NCBI GenBank assembly: GCA_022457065.1
Contig: JAJGBQ010000004.1
Location: 930,001-994,000, forward strand
DNA from: Curvularia sp. ZM96
Lineage: Eukaryota; Ascomycota; Dothideomycetes; Pleosporales; Pleosporaceae
Direction of reading: 5' to 3'
Length of the DNA stretch: 64,000 nt
The notes under the pieces were generated by a model. The model did no database searches and was not told where the DNA came from. It saw nothing but the letters and a program-made list of their open reading frames with translations. A program made the position numbers and the translations under genes. Shown here in pieces: positions 10,684 through 23,213 of the stretch. Numbering within the stretch: the first letter of the stretch is position 1; every line of letters starts with the position of its first letter.

Positions 10684-12136
10684 CTACCGACACCTCTTCT
10701 CAATGATACCCGCACCATGCTCCTCGTACTCCTTCCTTGAGATCCACAGCTGGTGGAAACTGCCCAGACTAGCCAATATACTGCCACCAATCCAGGCTGC
10801 ATACTTGCGCTCCACGACGCTGCCAGGGGCAATAAGCTTGTTGCGGGTAGACGGGTAGATGGAGTTGATTTCGTAGTTGAGGCGCTCGTTGAACTTGTAG
10901 AGCAAAGTGCTGCCTCCCGTGACAACGATGTTGGAGAGGAGTAGGGGACGCTGGTCGGCGTCGACTTGCTGAACAGCCGCTTGCACCAGTCTGGGGATCG
11001 TTTGTTCGGGCTTGGGCGCTGGGTTCGTGTCCGATGTGAGGGCTGCTTGGGCGTCAAAGAGACCTTCAGCGGCGCGGAACCTCTCTGCACCGAAGACCTG
11101 GTTCCAGCCATCGGGCATTTCGAAGGGTCGGCCTGGCATGCTCTTTGCCATCTCCTCGTTGGTACTGAAGCGGCCTGGGCCAGGCCACACTTCTACCACT
11201 GACTCCTTGAACGAGGTCAGGATACGCTCTTCTTCGTTCAGCCGGAATGAATCGGTGGGCGGTGTGGAAAATGTCTTGTACGTGGCTTGAGCAGGTGCGC
11301 CAGCGTCAACTGGTGTCTTGCTCTTCACCATGAAATGGGGTATCAGTGGCACCTCTGGTTGTGCTTGCTTGAACGACAGTCGGATCTGATCCGAGACAAA
11401 GTTTCCGGCCAGAGGCGACTTTTGAACGCCCTTTCGTAGGACCATGCCGTCGAGAACAGGTGTGACAGACGTGTGGGAGGCGCCGACATCGATAATGATT
11501 CCAGAGGCCTTGCCAGACGCAAAAGCAGCCAATACACCCGTCTTCTGCAGGAAGAAGGCTGGGGTTCCCCATTCCTCCATTGCAATCTCAATGTACTTTT
11601 CCCGTGCTTTTGCGCTGTTCCATCCTGGTTCTGTGACAAGTAGCGGACTGTCTTCTAGAGGCTTCTCGTTGTTCTCCAGCGCTTCCATGTCTACATCCAT
11701 AGCCTCTCCGTTTTCGTTCTCCTCATTGCCGTCGTTCAGCCCATTCTTCTTGGGGTCGGTCGGCTTTGCGCCTGTGAGTCGGCTTGTTATCGCATACTCC
11801 CACAGCTTGGTCGCAGTATCCCAGTCCTCTACTATGCCATCTGAGCCCCAGTAGTTCTTGATTTCTAGGCCGCCGACTGGGGCATGTATCGCGTTCTCGC
11901 CAAAGAGGCGCTCGCCTGACGACGTCTGGCCGTAGAAGGAAGGGCATACAGATTTGGGAACATCTTCGCCGGCGAAGCCTGCGCGTACTGTGGAATAGCC
12001 GGGGTCAAGAACGATCGCCGAGACCTCATCTACAAGTCTTGGTTAGCAAGCGCGCGCCGCAAAGCTTCGAAAAGCTGCACCTACCTCCAGCATACTCTCC
12101 CGCAGCTGGTGCGGTCGACGAGTTGGGAATGTTCAT
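10684..12136 (-). CDS. ARP4: Actin-related protein 4 (Arp4/BAF53 type)
   Basis: A nuclear actin-related protein shared by the NuA4, SWR1 and INO80 chromatin complexes. Exons 12085-12136 and 10684-12029 join across a 55-nt intron (12030-12084), giving 465 aa. The start is MNIPNSSTAPAAGEYAG, followed by the nucleotide-binding strand AIVLDPGYSTVRAGFAG. Further actin-fold motifs: ASGIIIDVGASHTSVTPVLDG (second phosphate loop), NIVVTGGSTLLYKFNERL and KYAAWIGGSILASL near the C-terminus. An acidic insert (NGEAMDVDMEALENNEKP, about 141-160) is present, as expected for Arp4 versus actin. Divergent from GUP1 over only 292 bp. Assignment to Arp4 rather than another Arp rests on the N-terminal and insert pattern. 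Confidence 0.9.
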
Positions 12137-12428
12137 GGCGCGCGATTATCCCCGGCGCGGAGCTTTGTGAATGAAGTTGACGAAGTATGGTACGATTGAT
12201 TGACGCGTAATCGTGGCTTATTCGGGGCTGTTGGGGTGGTGTTGTCGTGGGGCTGGCGCTGGTGTTCAAGAGAAGCTGTCGCAAGACGCGAAACTCCAAA
12301 AGTTGAGGTTGCGGACCTGTCCTCCACCACCGCACTTGCCCCCCGCGCCTCCGCCCCGCGTTACACCAGCATATCCGTCTGCAGGGCCCTCCAGAGCCGG
12401 AACATGAAGAGATAGCATAAGAATAATC
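12137..12428. promoter_or_regulatory. Short divergent promoter ARP4 / GUP1
   Basis: 292 bp separate the two start codons, so the promoters must overlap. An ACGCGT box is at 12203-12208. Both flanking genes are constitutive types in yeast, so its meaning is unclear. Confidence 0.45.
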
Positions 12429-14482
12429 ATGGCGCTCAAATTCATCCGCCAGCTGTATTCGCTTGATACCCTTGACACTCGCTTCATAGTACCAGCCACC
12501 GCACCGCCCAAGGAGGCACTCGAGGATGCCAAACTCGACCCAGCAGGCCCAATTCCCGTAAAAGATGGAAGAGAGGGCACCAAACGTGCAGATAATGATA
12601 TCCAGCCGCCCAGATGGAATACCCCTGAGTTTTATTTCTACTACGTGGCCATTCTAGCCAGCGTGTTCTTCATGTTCAAATCGGTACTGGATGTGTCTAA
12701 AGGTCTGTCAGTGGTACCACAAGTAAGATTCTTGCATTGACAAAGATGTAGAATCGCATCCAAACTATCGAAAATTCGAACACTTGCTTTCTGATGGCTG
12801 GATACCTGGGCGGAAAGTGGTAGGCAGCGTTGTGGCTCGTCACATGCAATTGACTGACTTCTCAGGACAACGCTGATGCGCAGTATGCCGGCTTCCGTCA
12901 GAACATTCCCTATCTGTTTCTTGTCGTGCTTCTTCACCCTCTCTTGCGTAAAGCATATGACTCCTTTTGGCTTGCCGACAAATACACCCAAGTACGGTCG
13001 TCAGCAGGCAATGGCCTCACGATGGGCCTAACACCATCCGCAGCCGCAGATGCTCGTATGCTTCAGCGTACATCATTTGACCTAATTTTTGCAGCCATAT
13101 TTCTTGTCGCTTTGCACGGCTTCTCAGCATTCAAGATTCTTGCTATTCTCTATGCCAACTACTGCATTGGAAAGAAGCTTCCCCGGGAGTATGTACCAGC
13201 TGCGACGTGGATCTTCAATGTAGGTACTTTGTTCGCGAATGAACTTGGCCGTGGTTACTCCTACGCGACCATTCTCGGTACATTTCTCCCGTCTACTGTC
13301 ATAGAGAAGGGCGAATCGAGCTCTAGTTTTGGCCATATGCTCGACAGCTACGGCGGCCTGATCCCACGTTGGGAAGTTCTCTTCAATTTCACCATCCTGC
13401 GGCTCATAAGCTTTAATCTCGACTACTACTGGTCGCTCAACTCCCGAGCCAGCAGCCCTCTAGAAGTATTTTCCCCATCTCCACTCGGGTCGATATAGCT
13501 AATAACATCCAAGAAGAAGCAACTCGATCCATCGAACCTTTCTGAGCGTGATCGAGTATCCATACCCGCCAAACCTACCGACTTCACCTTCCGTAACTAT
13601 TTTGCCTACGCCACATACTCCCCACTCTACCTGGCTGGGCCCATCGTAACCTTCAACGACTACATATCGCAGTGTCGCTACCGGCCCCACAGTATCACCA
13701 CCAGGCGGACGATGCTTTATCTAGTCCGTTTTGTTGTCGTCCTACTCACTATGGAGATTATGATCCACTACATGTACATGGTTGCCATCTTCCACGAGAA
13801 GCCCGACTGGTCCCAGTACACACCTTGTGAACTCAGCATGCTAGGCTTCTTCAACCTCAAACACATCTGGCTAAAGCTACTCATCCCCTGGCGCTTCTTC
13901 CGCCTCTGGTCACTGATGGATGGTATCGACCCGCCAGAGAACATGGTGCGCTGCATGTCTGACAACTACTCTGTCATGCATTTCTGGCGTGGATGGCACC
14001 GCAGCTTCAACAAGTGGAGTTTGAGATATCTCTACATTCCCCTTGGTGGCAGCAAGGGTACGGGGATCCTTGGCAAGGCAAGGTCAGTAGGCAACTATCT
14101 CGCCGTATTCACCTTTATTGCCATATGGCATGATATTCAGCTTCGACTGCTCATGTGGGGATGGCTTGTTACGCTCTTTGTTCTCCCGGAGATTATTGCA
14201 TCTTACATCTTTCCGGCGAGGAAATGGAAGGACAGTCCCAATGCTTACCGCTGGCTGTGTGGAGTGGGTGCGGTCGGTGAGATCCTGATGCTCATGGCAG
14301 CTAATCTCGTCGGTTTTGCACTTGGAGTTGATGGGCTGAAGGACCTTGTTGCCGGTATTGTGGGGACGTGGTCTGGCTGGACGTTCTTCGCCACGGCATG
14401 CGGAGCACTGTTCACGGGTGTGCAGTTCATGTTTGAGTGGCGCGAAAGCGAGAAGCGGAGGGGAATTAAGATGAAGTGTTAG
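12429..14482 (+). CDS. GUP1: Membrane-bound O-acyltransferase Gup1 (GPI-anchor remodelling)
   Basis: An ER multispanning MBOAT enzyme; in yeast it adds a C26 fatty acid to GPI lipid and was first linked to glycerol uptake. Four exons: 12429-12702, 12752-12819, 12866-13465, 13514-14482; introns of 49, 46 and 48 nt; 636 aa. Joints are supported by family sequence: DVSKESHPNYRKFEHLLSDG, GWIPGRKVDNADAQYAGFR and SPLEKKQLDPSNLSERDR. Many hydrophobic segments are present. The MBOAT catalytic pair is visible as Asn in GWHRSFNKWSLRYLYIPLGG and His520 in FIAIWHDIQLRLLMWGW. Length matches fungal Gup1. The short second exon (68 nt) would be missed by simple ORF reading. Divergent from ARP4. Confidence 0.95.
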
Positions 14483-16562
14483 ACAGAATTATTTACGAAG
14501 GACTGTAAAAGTTCTATTTACACAAGCCATGTTCGTTGAGAACTGCCAGCATATTTTTCTAGGAATTAAAGAAGTTTCCCAAACATTCAAAAAATCAAAG
14601 TGGCCACTTTCAACAGCATTATAGAAGCGTGCAGTATAGACGGTGTTGTCTCTCTGGAGGGTCTACGGGGCAAAAAGAGGGCGGGTGGCAAAAAAGAAAT
14701 GGCAAAAACAGAGTTTCGAACCCGCGATGGGCGAAAAGTTGTTCCAAAGATTGAGTAAGTGCAGTGTTGTGCGGGACTCGCGGTCACTTCTGGTAAAAGG
14801 CAAGAAATGAGTTCGTACAAATCCTCGCACTGCACAATCGAACGTCGGAAATAGAAAATATATATACCACTTGAGGTTTTTGAAATGTGTGGGCTGCGCT
14901 GGAAAATCCGTGTAGGTATCGCGCGCAACGCTATGGGTCGCGGAAGGCCAGTGCGTGCGGACTCGACCTCATCGTGACGCGACGAAGAGGGGAAGGGATG
15001 CGCTGGCCGTGCATGCTGTTGTCCTGTGCAGAGGTTGCTCGAGTCATATCTGCGACTGCGTTGGCTGGCGCACGTTGCCGTCGTAAAGGTGTCGGCCGTA
15101 CTACAGGTTCTGGAAAACTCGCGCCACAGAAGGTGAAGAAGAGCAGAAAGTGGTGAGGGATGAGTTCCGCTGCGCGCTTTATTTCTGATGTGATTTTGGA
15201 TAGATCGTGGGCCACGTGCCCCGCCCCGGTGCCTCGCAGGCGGCCTTCACTTCGGTTGTACTATAACAATCTTTCCTGGACAACAATTGCCAGAACCTTT
15301 CTCGTACAGTCGCATGAAATTTCTGAAATTCTGCGACAGAGCACTCTTTCTCGACTTGCGCAATTGCTGGTCGAGGTCAGATATATCGTCTCCAGATCGT
15401 TTCATGTACTCACGTTTCTTTTGGTTCCAATGTTTGTCCTCCTTCGCTTGTTATCCGCAAAGTTTTAAAGACAGGCAACACTGTCACTTGTTACATTTCT
15501 GTGTGGTGAAGAATTGACATCACAAGTGTCTGAAGAGATGCAATTCCTTGCCCCTTTCTCTTTGTTGCGTCACATTGACCTTTTCCAGAGGGCCATCAGA
15601 CCCCGTCTCTCACGTATCCTGGCGCTGTCTCTCACATCTACAATATCTTCCACTGCCTTAAGGCCCGCTTATTTAAGATGACGACTGCATGTGGAAGAGC
15701 CATTCCTACCGGAGCCTTGGTATGAAGCGCCAAGGCGAAGGACCTCGTTTGCTGTATACCGACGTAGCACCGTATACCAGCATGTGTAGGGATCCGTCGA
15801 TGCACCGAGTGCGCAGTTCTGTTAGCAATGTGACAAGCGACTGTTGATATGCATAGTAAAAAATCATTCCGTCTCTTCGTAATCACGTTTGGATGGGTGT
15901 CATCTCGCTGTTCGTATATCGACTAAGTCTTGATGCGCATCGAACTACCATTTCACTCCCTATCGCAAGAACACTAAAAAAACAACACCCCAGACGTCGC
16001 GATGCAGGCATTATTCTCTTCGGTCGACCTGAAACTATTTCTTGTCCTCGACCACCTTCATTCGTTTTGATGGTTCAACTCTAGCGCCTGAGGCGCTTTG
16101 GTGTTTCAGTCCTTGTTCCCTGCTCCAAATTACAAGTCCCGCCTCACCCCTCATTATCTCACTTAATGCGTCCACGGCCTCGAAATTTCATTTGCTCAAT
16201 GGCCTAGCAACACCTACTTCCACCGTTTGTCGCAATTGCCCTAACAGCGCTGGCGCTAGTCTCAAAATTGCTAGCGCGACGTGGGTAACACGAGGGGATA
16301 TGGTCACCTACTTGAGCTTTCTCGCTACACTTGACCTGCAACACTCCCTACTCAGTCTCTACAGTTTACTTTGGTTCCCGCTCTCTTCATCCGGCACGGT
16401 CTGGATCTCTCTCTTTTCGCCAACTGCTGGCAGTCACTCATTGCTCTTCAAAAACCTGTGTTGCGCTCCCTTCAAACAATCCGCCGCCACTATCCAAACA
16501 GCACTGGCACTGTCTGTGCGTTACACATACAAGTAGTTGGAAAGATCTACCTCATATCCAGC
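14483..16562. other. 2.1-kb intergenic region between GUP1 and the GH17 gene
   Basis: No coding exon with family resemblance is found. It contains the GUP1 3' region and the GH17 promoter and 5' leader. A B-box-like TTCGAACCCGC at 14714-14724 was inspected as part of a tRNA and rejected. Confidence 0.45.
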
Positions 16563-18068
16563 ATGAAGCCTATGGGTTTGGCGAGCGCTCTGGCAGCTGC
16601 CGGTCTTCTTGTGGGCCCCGCGAGCGGACGTCCTCTCGGTAAGTCATTTGTTACAGTGAACCACTTCAATTGCTGAACGAATTAAGAGCACAAGCGCGAG
16701 CTCATCACCGAACTCGTATATATCACTGAGGTCGTTGCCGAGGTCGCTGTATACGTTGATGAAGCGGGCGCGCCCTTCTCAACCTCGACTTCTCACAAAG
16801 TTGTCAATGTCATTACGTCTGCAGTCATATCTTCAAGCATGCCGCAGGTCGCGCTAGCAACCTCAGCTACTTCTGTACTGCCTTCGTTTTCGGTCGTCTC
16901 AGAGTCAACTCCACAGCCTACTCCCACGGTTGTTACTCCTTCCCCTGAGCCGTCTACTTCGAAGGTTCAGTCCACGACGTCTTCATTGACACCTACTTCG
17001 ACTGCTCCCACGTCTTCATCGATACCTCCTTCGACCACTCCCACGTCCTTGTCGACACCTACTTTGGTCACTTCCAGTTCTTCGTTGACACCTACTCCTG
17101 CCACCCCCAGTTTTTCGTTGACACCTACTTCTATCACCCCCACGTCTTTGTTGACATTCACTTTGGCCACACCATCGTTTTCATCTGCAGTATCCAGCAC
17201 GACCCAGGAGTCTAAGCCCACGCTGCAACCATCATATCCAGCGGAGCCTGTTCCTCCTCAACCTGTCGGTGCAGGTACTTTGCCCCTAGGTGTCACATGG
17301 GATGTCTACACTGGCGCGTCAGAATGCAAATCCGAAGCTGAGATCGCTAGCGAATTCAGCAGAATGAAACCGTACAAGATGGTCCGCATATATGGCATGG
17401 ACTGCCAGCAGATTCCTCTTGCCATCCAGAATGCGCTCAAGAACGGCCAGAAGCTGATGGGCGGTGCCTATCTCGACGCAGGCGGCAGTGGTGAGGATGT
17501 CAGCACAGTCATTCAAGCCTACAAGAGTGCCATCGATCAATATGCTGGCGGCAACTGGGACGTCATTCAACTTTTCACTGTGGAGAACGAGCGCGTCAAC
17601 GACGGCAGGATGACCGCAGCACAGGTCGTCGATGCCATTGGTAAAGCGCGTGCCCAACTACGACAGCTCGGCTACAACGGACCTGTTGGCGCAGTCGAAA
17701 CAGCACCAGCACTGATCAGAAATCCTTCCATCTGCGAAGCGTCAGACGTCGTCATGGCCAATATCCACGCCTTCTTTGACCCAAACACGAAGGCAGAAAA
17801 TGCCGGTCCGTTCGTTCAGGGCCAGATCAAGCAGATACAGGCCACCTGCAACAATAAGCGTGTTGTCGTTACTGAGTCGGGTTGGCCTCGCCAGGGTAGC
17901 CCCAATGGTAACGCTATTCCCTCGCCAGATAACCAGCGTGCTGCTCTCCAATCGCTCCGCGCCACCTTCAATGGTGACATGTTCCTCTTCAGCGCATTTG
18001 ATTCCGCCTGGAAAGTCACCACGGCATCCACCTTCAACGCGGAGCGCTTCTGGGGCATTATCCCGTAA
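16563..18068 (+). CDS. Secreted GH17 beta-1,3-glucanase/transglycosylase with Ser/Thr-rich linker
   Basis: Acts on wall beta-1,3-glucan outside the cell. Exons 16563-16638 and 16687-18068 (48-nt intron) give 485 aa. An N-terminal signal peptide (MKPMGLASALAAAGLLVGPASG) is followed by EHKRELITEL with a Lys-Arg Kex2-type site. A Ser/Thr/Pro-rich, probably O-mannosylated linker (about 75-215) contains six 11-residue repeats. The GH17 barrel starts near residue 224 (LPLGVTWDVYTGASECK). Proposed acid/base Glu327 lies in FTVENERVN, where most relatives read VGNE, and nucleophile Glu422 lies in VVVTESGWPRQG. Architecture resembles the Scw4/Scw10/Scw11-type wall glucanases. The C-terminus ends FWGIIP directly at a GTAAGT, so a further short 3' exon cannot be excluded. 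Confidence 0.9.
16983..17180 (+). repeat. Coding minisatellite, six 33-bp units
   Basis: Six tandem 33-bp units encode SLTPTSTAPTS-like 11-mers in the GH17 linker (consensus S/L-L/S-T-P-T-x-x-T-P-T/S-S/F). Unit count is likely to vary between strains. Confidence 0.8.
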
Positions 18069-18438
18069 GTGTCTCGATCATGCCCGGCACTGAAGTACTG
18101 CAGTGGTGCAAGGGGCTTTGGAGATACAGGTCAATATCTCTTTATCAGGTATCTATGTACCCATATTCCTTCTTCTAATTGATCTCTTCCCTCATACGGC
18201 GTCCGCCACGCGGTGGCCAAGCGCCCCGTAGATTGTATGGGTGGAAGGCTATCCATGATTCTACTATGAAGCAATGCGAGTATGGGTACACGAGAAAATG
18301 CATAGCATATGTAATATAGATAATCCAGATGTTCTATGAACCAACGTCTCTCTAAAACACTTGGTCTAAGTCTTGCTCTTTTCTATGAATGAAAATGACA
18401 AGCAGAAACCCACCCATTTACCACGCTGTCAAATACCC
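18069..18438. other. Convergent 3' region, GH17 gene / decarboxylase
   Basis: 370 bp between converging stops. No feature is recognised beyond 3'-UTR-like sequence. Confidence 0.5.
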
Positions 18439-20139
18439 TCAAAACCCTAGCTCATCCGCTACCTCTTCCAAAGCCTTGACCAACCCGTCCAACGTACCCT
18501 TGATCACTCCACCATTCACCACCACTCTGAAAAACTTGCCCGCCTCTCCCGGCGCGAAATCAATCATGAAACCCCGACTCACCAGCCTCTGTGCCATCTG
18601 CGTCGTCGCCCTATCGTTCCTCTCCTTATCCGCCTCCCACACGCCGCCTCTAGCATAGTAAAAGCAGACCTGCAGACAAGGCAGCGGCTCGGGGCTAATT
18701 GTCTTGAAATTGCCGCTCTCCTTGAGCTTCTGGAGCAGATACTCTGCATTCGCGTATGCGCGATCAACGAGCTGGCTAAAATGTTGCGGGCCGTAGTACT
18801 GCAGGGCGAGAAAGAGTTTCAGACTATCTGCGCGGCGGCCGCATTGCGGCGTGAGGTCTGCTAGATCGTAAATGTCCTGAGCATCTGTACCGGGCGCATT
18901 GTGGAAGAGGTAGCCGGCGGGGAGGGTAAGAGCGCGGTAAAAAGTGTTCATGTCCCGACCGAGCAGGAAGCTGCTGGTGATGGGGACGCCGAGCATCTTG
19001 TGCGGGTTGATGGTGATGCTGTCGGCGAGGTGGGCCCCAGCGAGGCGTGAGGCAGCGTGTGTGCTGCTGAAGACTACGCTGCCGCCCCAAGAGCCGTCAA
19101 TGTGGAACCACAGGTTGTGCGATTTGCAGATTGCCGAGAGGGCGGCGAAGGGGTCAAAGGAGCCATGGACGGTGGTGCCGGCTGTAGCGTTGAGGAAAAA
19201 GGGCGTTTCGCCACGCGCTTTGGATTCTTGGATCAGGCGCTCGAGTTCAGAGGGGATCATGCAGCCGTCAGTGTCGACGGGGACAGGAATGACGTTTTTG
19301 GAGCCAATGCCGAAGAGGTTGGCGGCTTTTTCGACGGAGTAGTGGCCGTGGGCTGAGGTGAAGACTGTGAATTTGTGGGCTCCATTTCCATCAGTTTTAG
19401 TTTCCGGGTAGAGAGTGTTTCTGGCTATGACGATGGCAGAGGAGTTGGCGGCGCTGCCGCCTGGTTGCGAGATGCCTCCTGATGATTGCTCTGGTAAGCC
19501 GAAGAGAGAGGCTAAGTACTTTGTTGTTCGTTTTTCAACGAGGGTTAGTACGGGTGAGACAGAGTAAACATGGGCCTGAAAAAGGGTTAATGTCAGTCAT
19601 TTGTGATGAAGTCTAGGCATCCTTACGTTCGTATTCAGCACTGCCAGCAGCAGCTCGCTGACTACTCCAACTGCATTTGTACTTGAATACAACTTGTCTA
19701 GAAACCCTTGGTCCCAGGTATTCACGCTGTACTTCAGTACGCTGCTCACCAGCTTGACAAGTCCGTCCTTGCCAGTCTTTTCATTATTGATCTCCAACTC
19801 TTCACTGAGAATAGACTCGAGCTTCTTAGGAGGGTGGTGCTCGACAATTGTGGTTCTAGGGCCGCTACCTTGTGTTTGTAGACCGTGACCAGTGTGCTTA
19901 GTAGCAGCATCCTCATCCGCAGAGCGAATGAATGGGATGATTAGCTCTTGAACCGCCTCGAGGAGCTGGTGATGTTGTTAGCACGGTATCATTCGGTCTC
20001 CGCAAGTCACAGTTTGGGTCTATTTAATATGTGACGCATTACATTTGTTGTCGGAATATTCGGAACACAATTCCGAGATACATACATCTTTGACTTCGTC
20101 TGCCCGGTTGAGAGGCGTATCTAGAGGTGCCGAAGACAT
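18439..20139 (-). CDS. Group II PLP-dependent amino-acid decarboxylase (GAD/CSAD-like)
   Basis: A pyridoxal-phosphate enzyme removing the alpha-carboxyl of an amino acid; sequence resembles animal glutamate or cysteine-sulfinate decarboxylases more than bacterial GadB. Exons 20086-20139, 19627-19965 and 18439-19575 join across introns of 120 and 51 nt; 509 aa. Key parts: QPGGSAANSSAIVIARN (cofactor loop), TSAHGHYSVEKAA with the His that stacks on PLP, LWFHIDGSWGG (Asp binding the pyridine N), and SITINPHKMLGVP with Schiff-base Lys324. The C-terminal domain is complete (FFRVVVNGGV). The start is ATG 20139; an in-frame ATG-less extension upstream to 20262 is possible but unconvincing. Substrate is unproven: glutamate, cysteine sulfinate or aspartate. 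Confidence 0.88.
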
Positions 20140-20563
20140 GGCCACGAATGGTTGACAGTTTCGACGATGCAAGATCAGAAGTCTGAGGCCAGGGGTTTGA
20201 ACTGAGTGAGGTGTGGTGGTGACGTTTAGAAGTGAAGCAGGCACGGCAAAGAAATTGCGCACAAAGTTGTCCGAGCTATTCGGCGTTAGTGCCGACTACT
20301 TAAGTAAACGACCAGCTGGGGTCATGGAACTTTCTATTTGAGCTGACTATTGCCGCTCGGCCAAAAATGCACAATCGCTGATGCGGATTATGCCACTACA
20401 AAAGGTATCTAGCGTCGTCGAATCAGAGTACCAACATGGAGACCCACAAATTTGAATCCGTCCACCTAATTGAACGCCTAATTGATGAAGAAACCAGTGT
20501 ACGTATCCATTTTATGCCTGATGTAAGAAATCCCCCACGTCACGTACGTGGTGTTGGCGCTTG
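20140..20563. other. Intergenic: decarboxylase promoter and NOP9 3' region
   Basis: 424 bp with no supported coding sequence. Confidence 0.45.
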
Positions 20564-22715
20564 TTATTGCGCCACCACACCCTTGCCTTTGCTACTACTG
20601 CTCCCGCTGCTACTCGCCCCTTGGCTTCCCTTTTTAGATTTTTTCCCGTCTTTTTCTTTGGCAGCCTTTGCAGCTGCGTGCTTTTGCCTTGCGAGCTCAA
20701 TGGCCGTCAGATGCTTTCCTGGCTTGTTAATTTGGGGCCCATCACCGGAGTCTTCTGGGAACGACTGGAAACCTTGGTTACCGGCTGTATAGCGCGACTG
20801 TGTGACCCAGTCATTGCGTCTGCGCTTGTAGAGATCCATGCGCCAGTTGCGCCAGACGGCGCGGCCTACGTGAGATTCGCGTAGAGAGCTCTCGTTCTCC
20901 GCAAGTTCCTCGGCGATGCGCTCACGAATGAATGCCAGGCCGGCTGTGCCTTGCCATATTGCGTCGATAACATGCGACGCTGCCGGATCCAGCGCGAGCT
21001 CACCGATCTTTCCGTAGAAGAGTTGGATCATTTTACGGCGAAAGATGACAGATGCGTTCTTGGACATCAAGGCTGCCTGAAGCGTCCTGGATGCTGTCGG
21101 GTCACGAGCCAACTGGGTAGCAAGTTCGGGAGATAAATTGGCCAGAGAGTCAAATACAAGCTTTCCAAGAGGCCCGTCCACGGTCATCATAGTTTGTGCG
21201 AGTAAAGACCCGTGTACCTTTTCCGGCGATTGAACGTGTCTGGCACGTGGCTTTCCGTCTTCTTCGTTTAGCCGGAGGATGCGGGTGACCTCGAAGCCGT
21301 TGGAGCCTGCATAGGCAGCCTCAAGTTGCGCTTTGATGGGTGCACAGTCCACTTCTCGAGCAACACAACGCTCGATTAGGACTTTGATGACGGCGGTTCG
21401 GTTGCGTTCGACCAAGCTTGGGATCTGGTCGACAATTTGGCCCATGGCTTCTACAAGATCGTCCTTGCCGAGCCTCTCAAGAATCTTGCCTACCACGTAC
21501 CCAGCAATTTCGTTTCGTGCCAAGCTTCCCATGCGCTCTTTGAAGAATTCTCCGTAGATGGACTTGAACACTTTTCCTGGCGCATTCTCGATGATCGTTT
21601 CCAGTAATCGGGAGCCAACCGCATCGTACACTAGTCCGTTGATAAGTATGGCGCTTTCTGTTCCTTCAGCGATGGGGTTGTCGGGCAGAAGTCGGTGTAG
21701 AATAGATTTTTCATCCTTGGCTCGAGACTTGCCAAAATGCGCCAGCTCCAGCTTGAGAAGTAACTGCAGGGTTGGGCCAGCGAGAGGATGTGTGGTTAGA
21801 CTACGAAGGTAGTGCGACTCAATACCCGAAACACTATCGCTGATGACTTTTTCGAGTGCGTCCAGGAAAGACTGAGGAACGACTCTCTCTTCCAAGACGC
21901 GCTCTTGGCCATTGTCTGCGCCCGAGACGGTAATCTTTTCCTTCTTCTTGCTTTGAGTGACAGATTTGGTCTGCTTCTCGAGCGGCGCACCCGACAGGAT
22001 TATCAGGAGCACGCGCAGTACATGTGAAGCGTACTTGTCTGTCATCAAAAAACCCAGGTGTCCCTCGAGCTCGGCCAGTGTGAAGAGAAAAAGATTTTCC
22101 ATCGAGACGACGACATGGTCGGGGTCGGAAGACGGCGGCGTGTTCAGAGGTTCTGCCTTGACGGTTTCTTCGGTAACGACGGGGGCAGCTCGTATGAAGA
22201 GGGTTTCGCAGCAGTGGGAGGCGAAACGGTTTTGGACGAGGTTAAGGAAACTAAAAGTGTCAGCAGCGCACGGGCAGGAGGTGTGGTGAAAAGCCTTACT
22301 GTCCGCTGAATTTTTGGAACAAGCTCTTGAGTTGGTCTGGAGAAGAGAGCAGAATCAATCGCTCGAGCAGGCGCGAGGACTGGCTGTTTGCGAGTTTCAA
22401 TTCTTTGCCCTCGGCCTCTCTCCACACACTGGCGAGGAAGATGTCGCGGTCCTCGGTGCTCTCAAACTGGTTGAGCTCGAGCATTTCGTCGGCCTTTTTG
22501 AAATACTCCTGCTCCTGCTCGTCGAGCATTCCGTAAAAAGGCGTTTCATCGGGGCGGCTGACTTGGCCGTTTGCGAGTTCCTGGACCGCATCCTCAGCAT
22601 AGAGCTGGTCAGATTCTTCATGCCTGGGCCGCTTGGAGCTCGCGTCGTCGTCGGCATCCCTCTTGCGCTTCTTGTGCTCCTCGCGGCGACCGCGCTTCTT
22701 GTGTTCCTTGGGCAT
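20564..22715 (-). CDS. NOP9: Nucleolar pumilio-repeat protein Nop9
   Basis: A nucleolar RNA-binding protein needed for 18S rRNA maturation (small-subunit processome). Exons 22300-22715 and 20564-22250 (49-nt intron) give 700 aa. The N-terminus is strongly basic with bipartite nuclear signals (MPKEHKKRGRREEHKKRKR), followed by an acidic segment and the first helices (TPFYGMLDEQEQEYFKKADE). Pumilio-like repeats run through the middle: SQSSRLLERLILLSS, DKYASHVLRVLLIILSG, THPLAGPTLQLLLKLEL, VGSRLLETIIENAPG and DPAASHVIDAIWQGTAG. A Lys/Ser/Gly-rich tail closes it. The joint reads SGHFLNLVQNRFASHCCETLF. Length and motif order fit fungal Nop9. It diverges from TIP20. Confidence 0.92.
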
Positions 22716-23213
22716 GGTTGGCGATGACGGCAGCGGCGCGCGACAGACGTTGGGGCCGTTTCGGCGACCGGGCGGGGAGAGAAGTGTGCAGTGCGCAGCA
22801 ACAGCAGGCAGAACAGGGCCGGGCAGTAGGCGCAATTATACCAGACGGGCTCCCGGCAGGATGGGCTGGTGTTGGGCTCGGCCGGGCTCAGGGACAGCAG
22901 TACAGAGGTTTTAACAGGGCGCAGGACACGGCAGTCGCGGTGCTTGGAGCATCTTTTCCAGCTGTGGACTGATGAGGCGAAGGGTGGCGCTCGCTAGGGA
23001 AAAGTTGCCGTACGCTTTGGGCTAGGCGAGATCGGTGGAGATCGAGGCGGTCCCCAAGATCGGGAAGGCGCCACCAGGGCCTGGCAGGGCATGGCAGGCA
23101 CGACCGAGGCAGCTTAGCGCCTCAGGGACCCAATCAACCGCACCCCACCCGTCCATTCATTCCACGTCCGCCCACCACCGGCGACGCCCATCTGCCCACC
23201 CATCGTACGATAC
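22716..23213. promoter_or_regulatory. Divergent promoter region NOP9 / TIP20
   Basis: 498 bp, G+C-rich, with no coding exon recognised. ORFs on the plus strand here are antisense shadows of NOP9 running outward. Confidence 0.45.

Noticed and set aside
14641..14800. B-box-like TTCGAACCCGC, possible minus-strand tRNA
   Set aside because: The bases around the loop do not form a T-stem or an acceptor stem, and no A box sits at the right distance.
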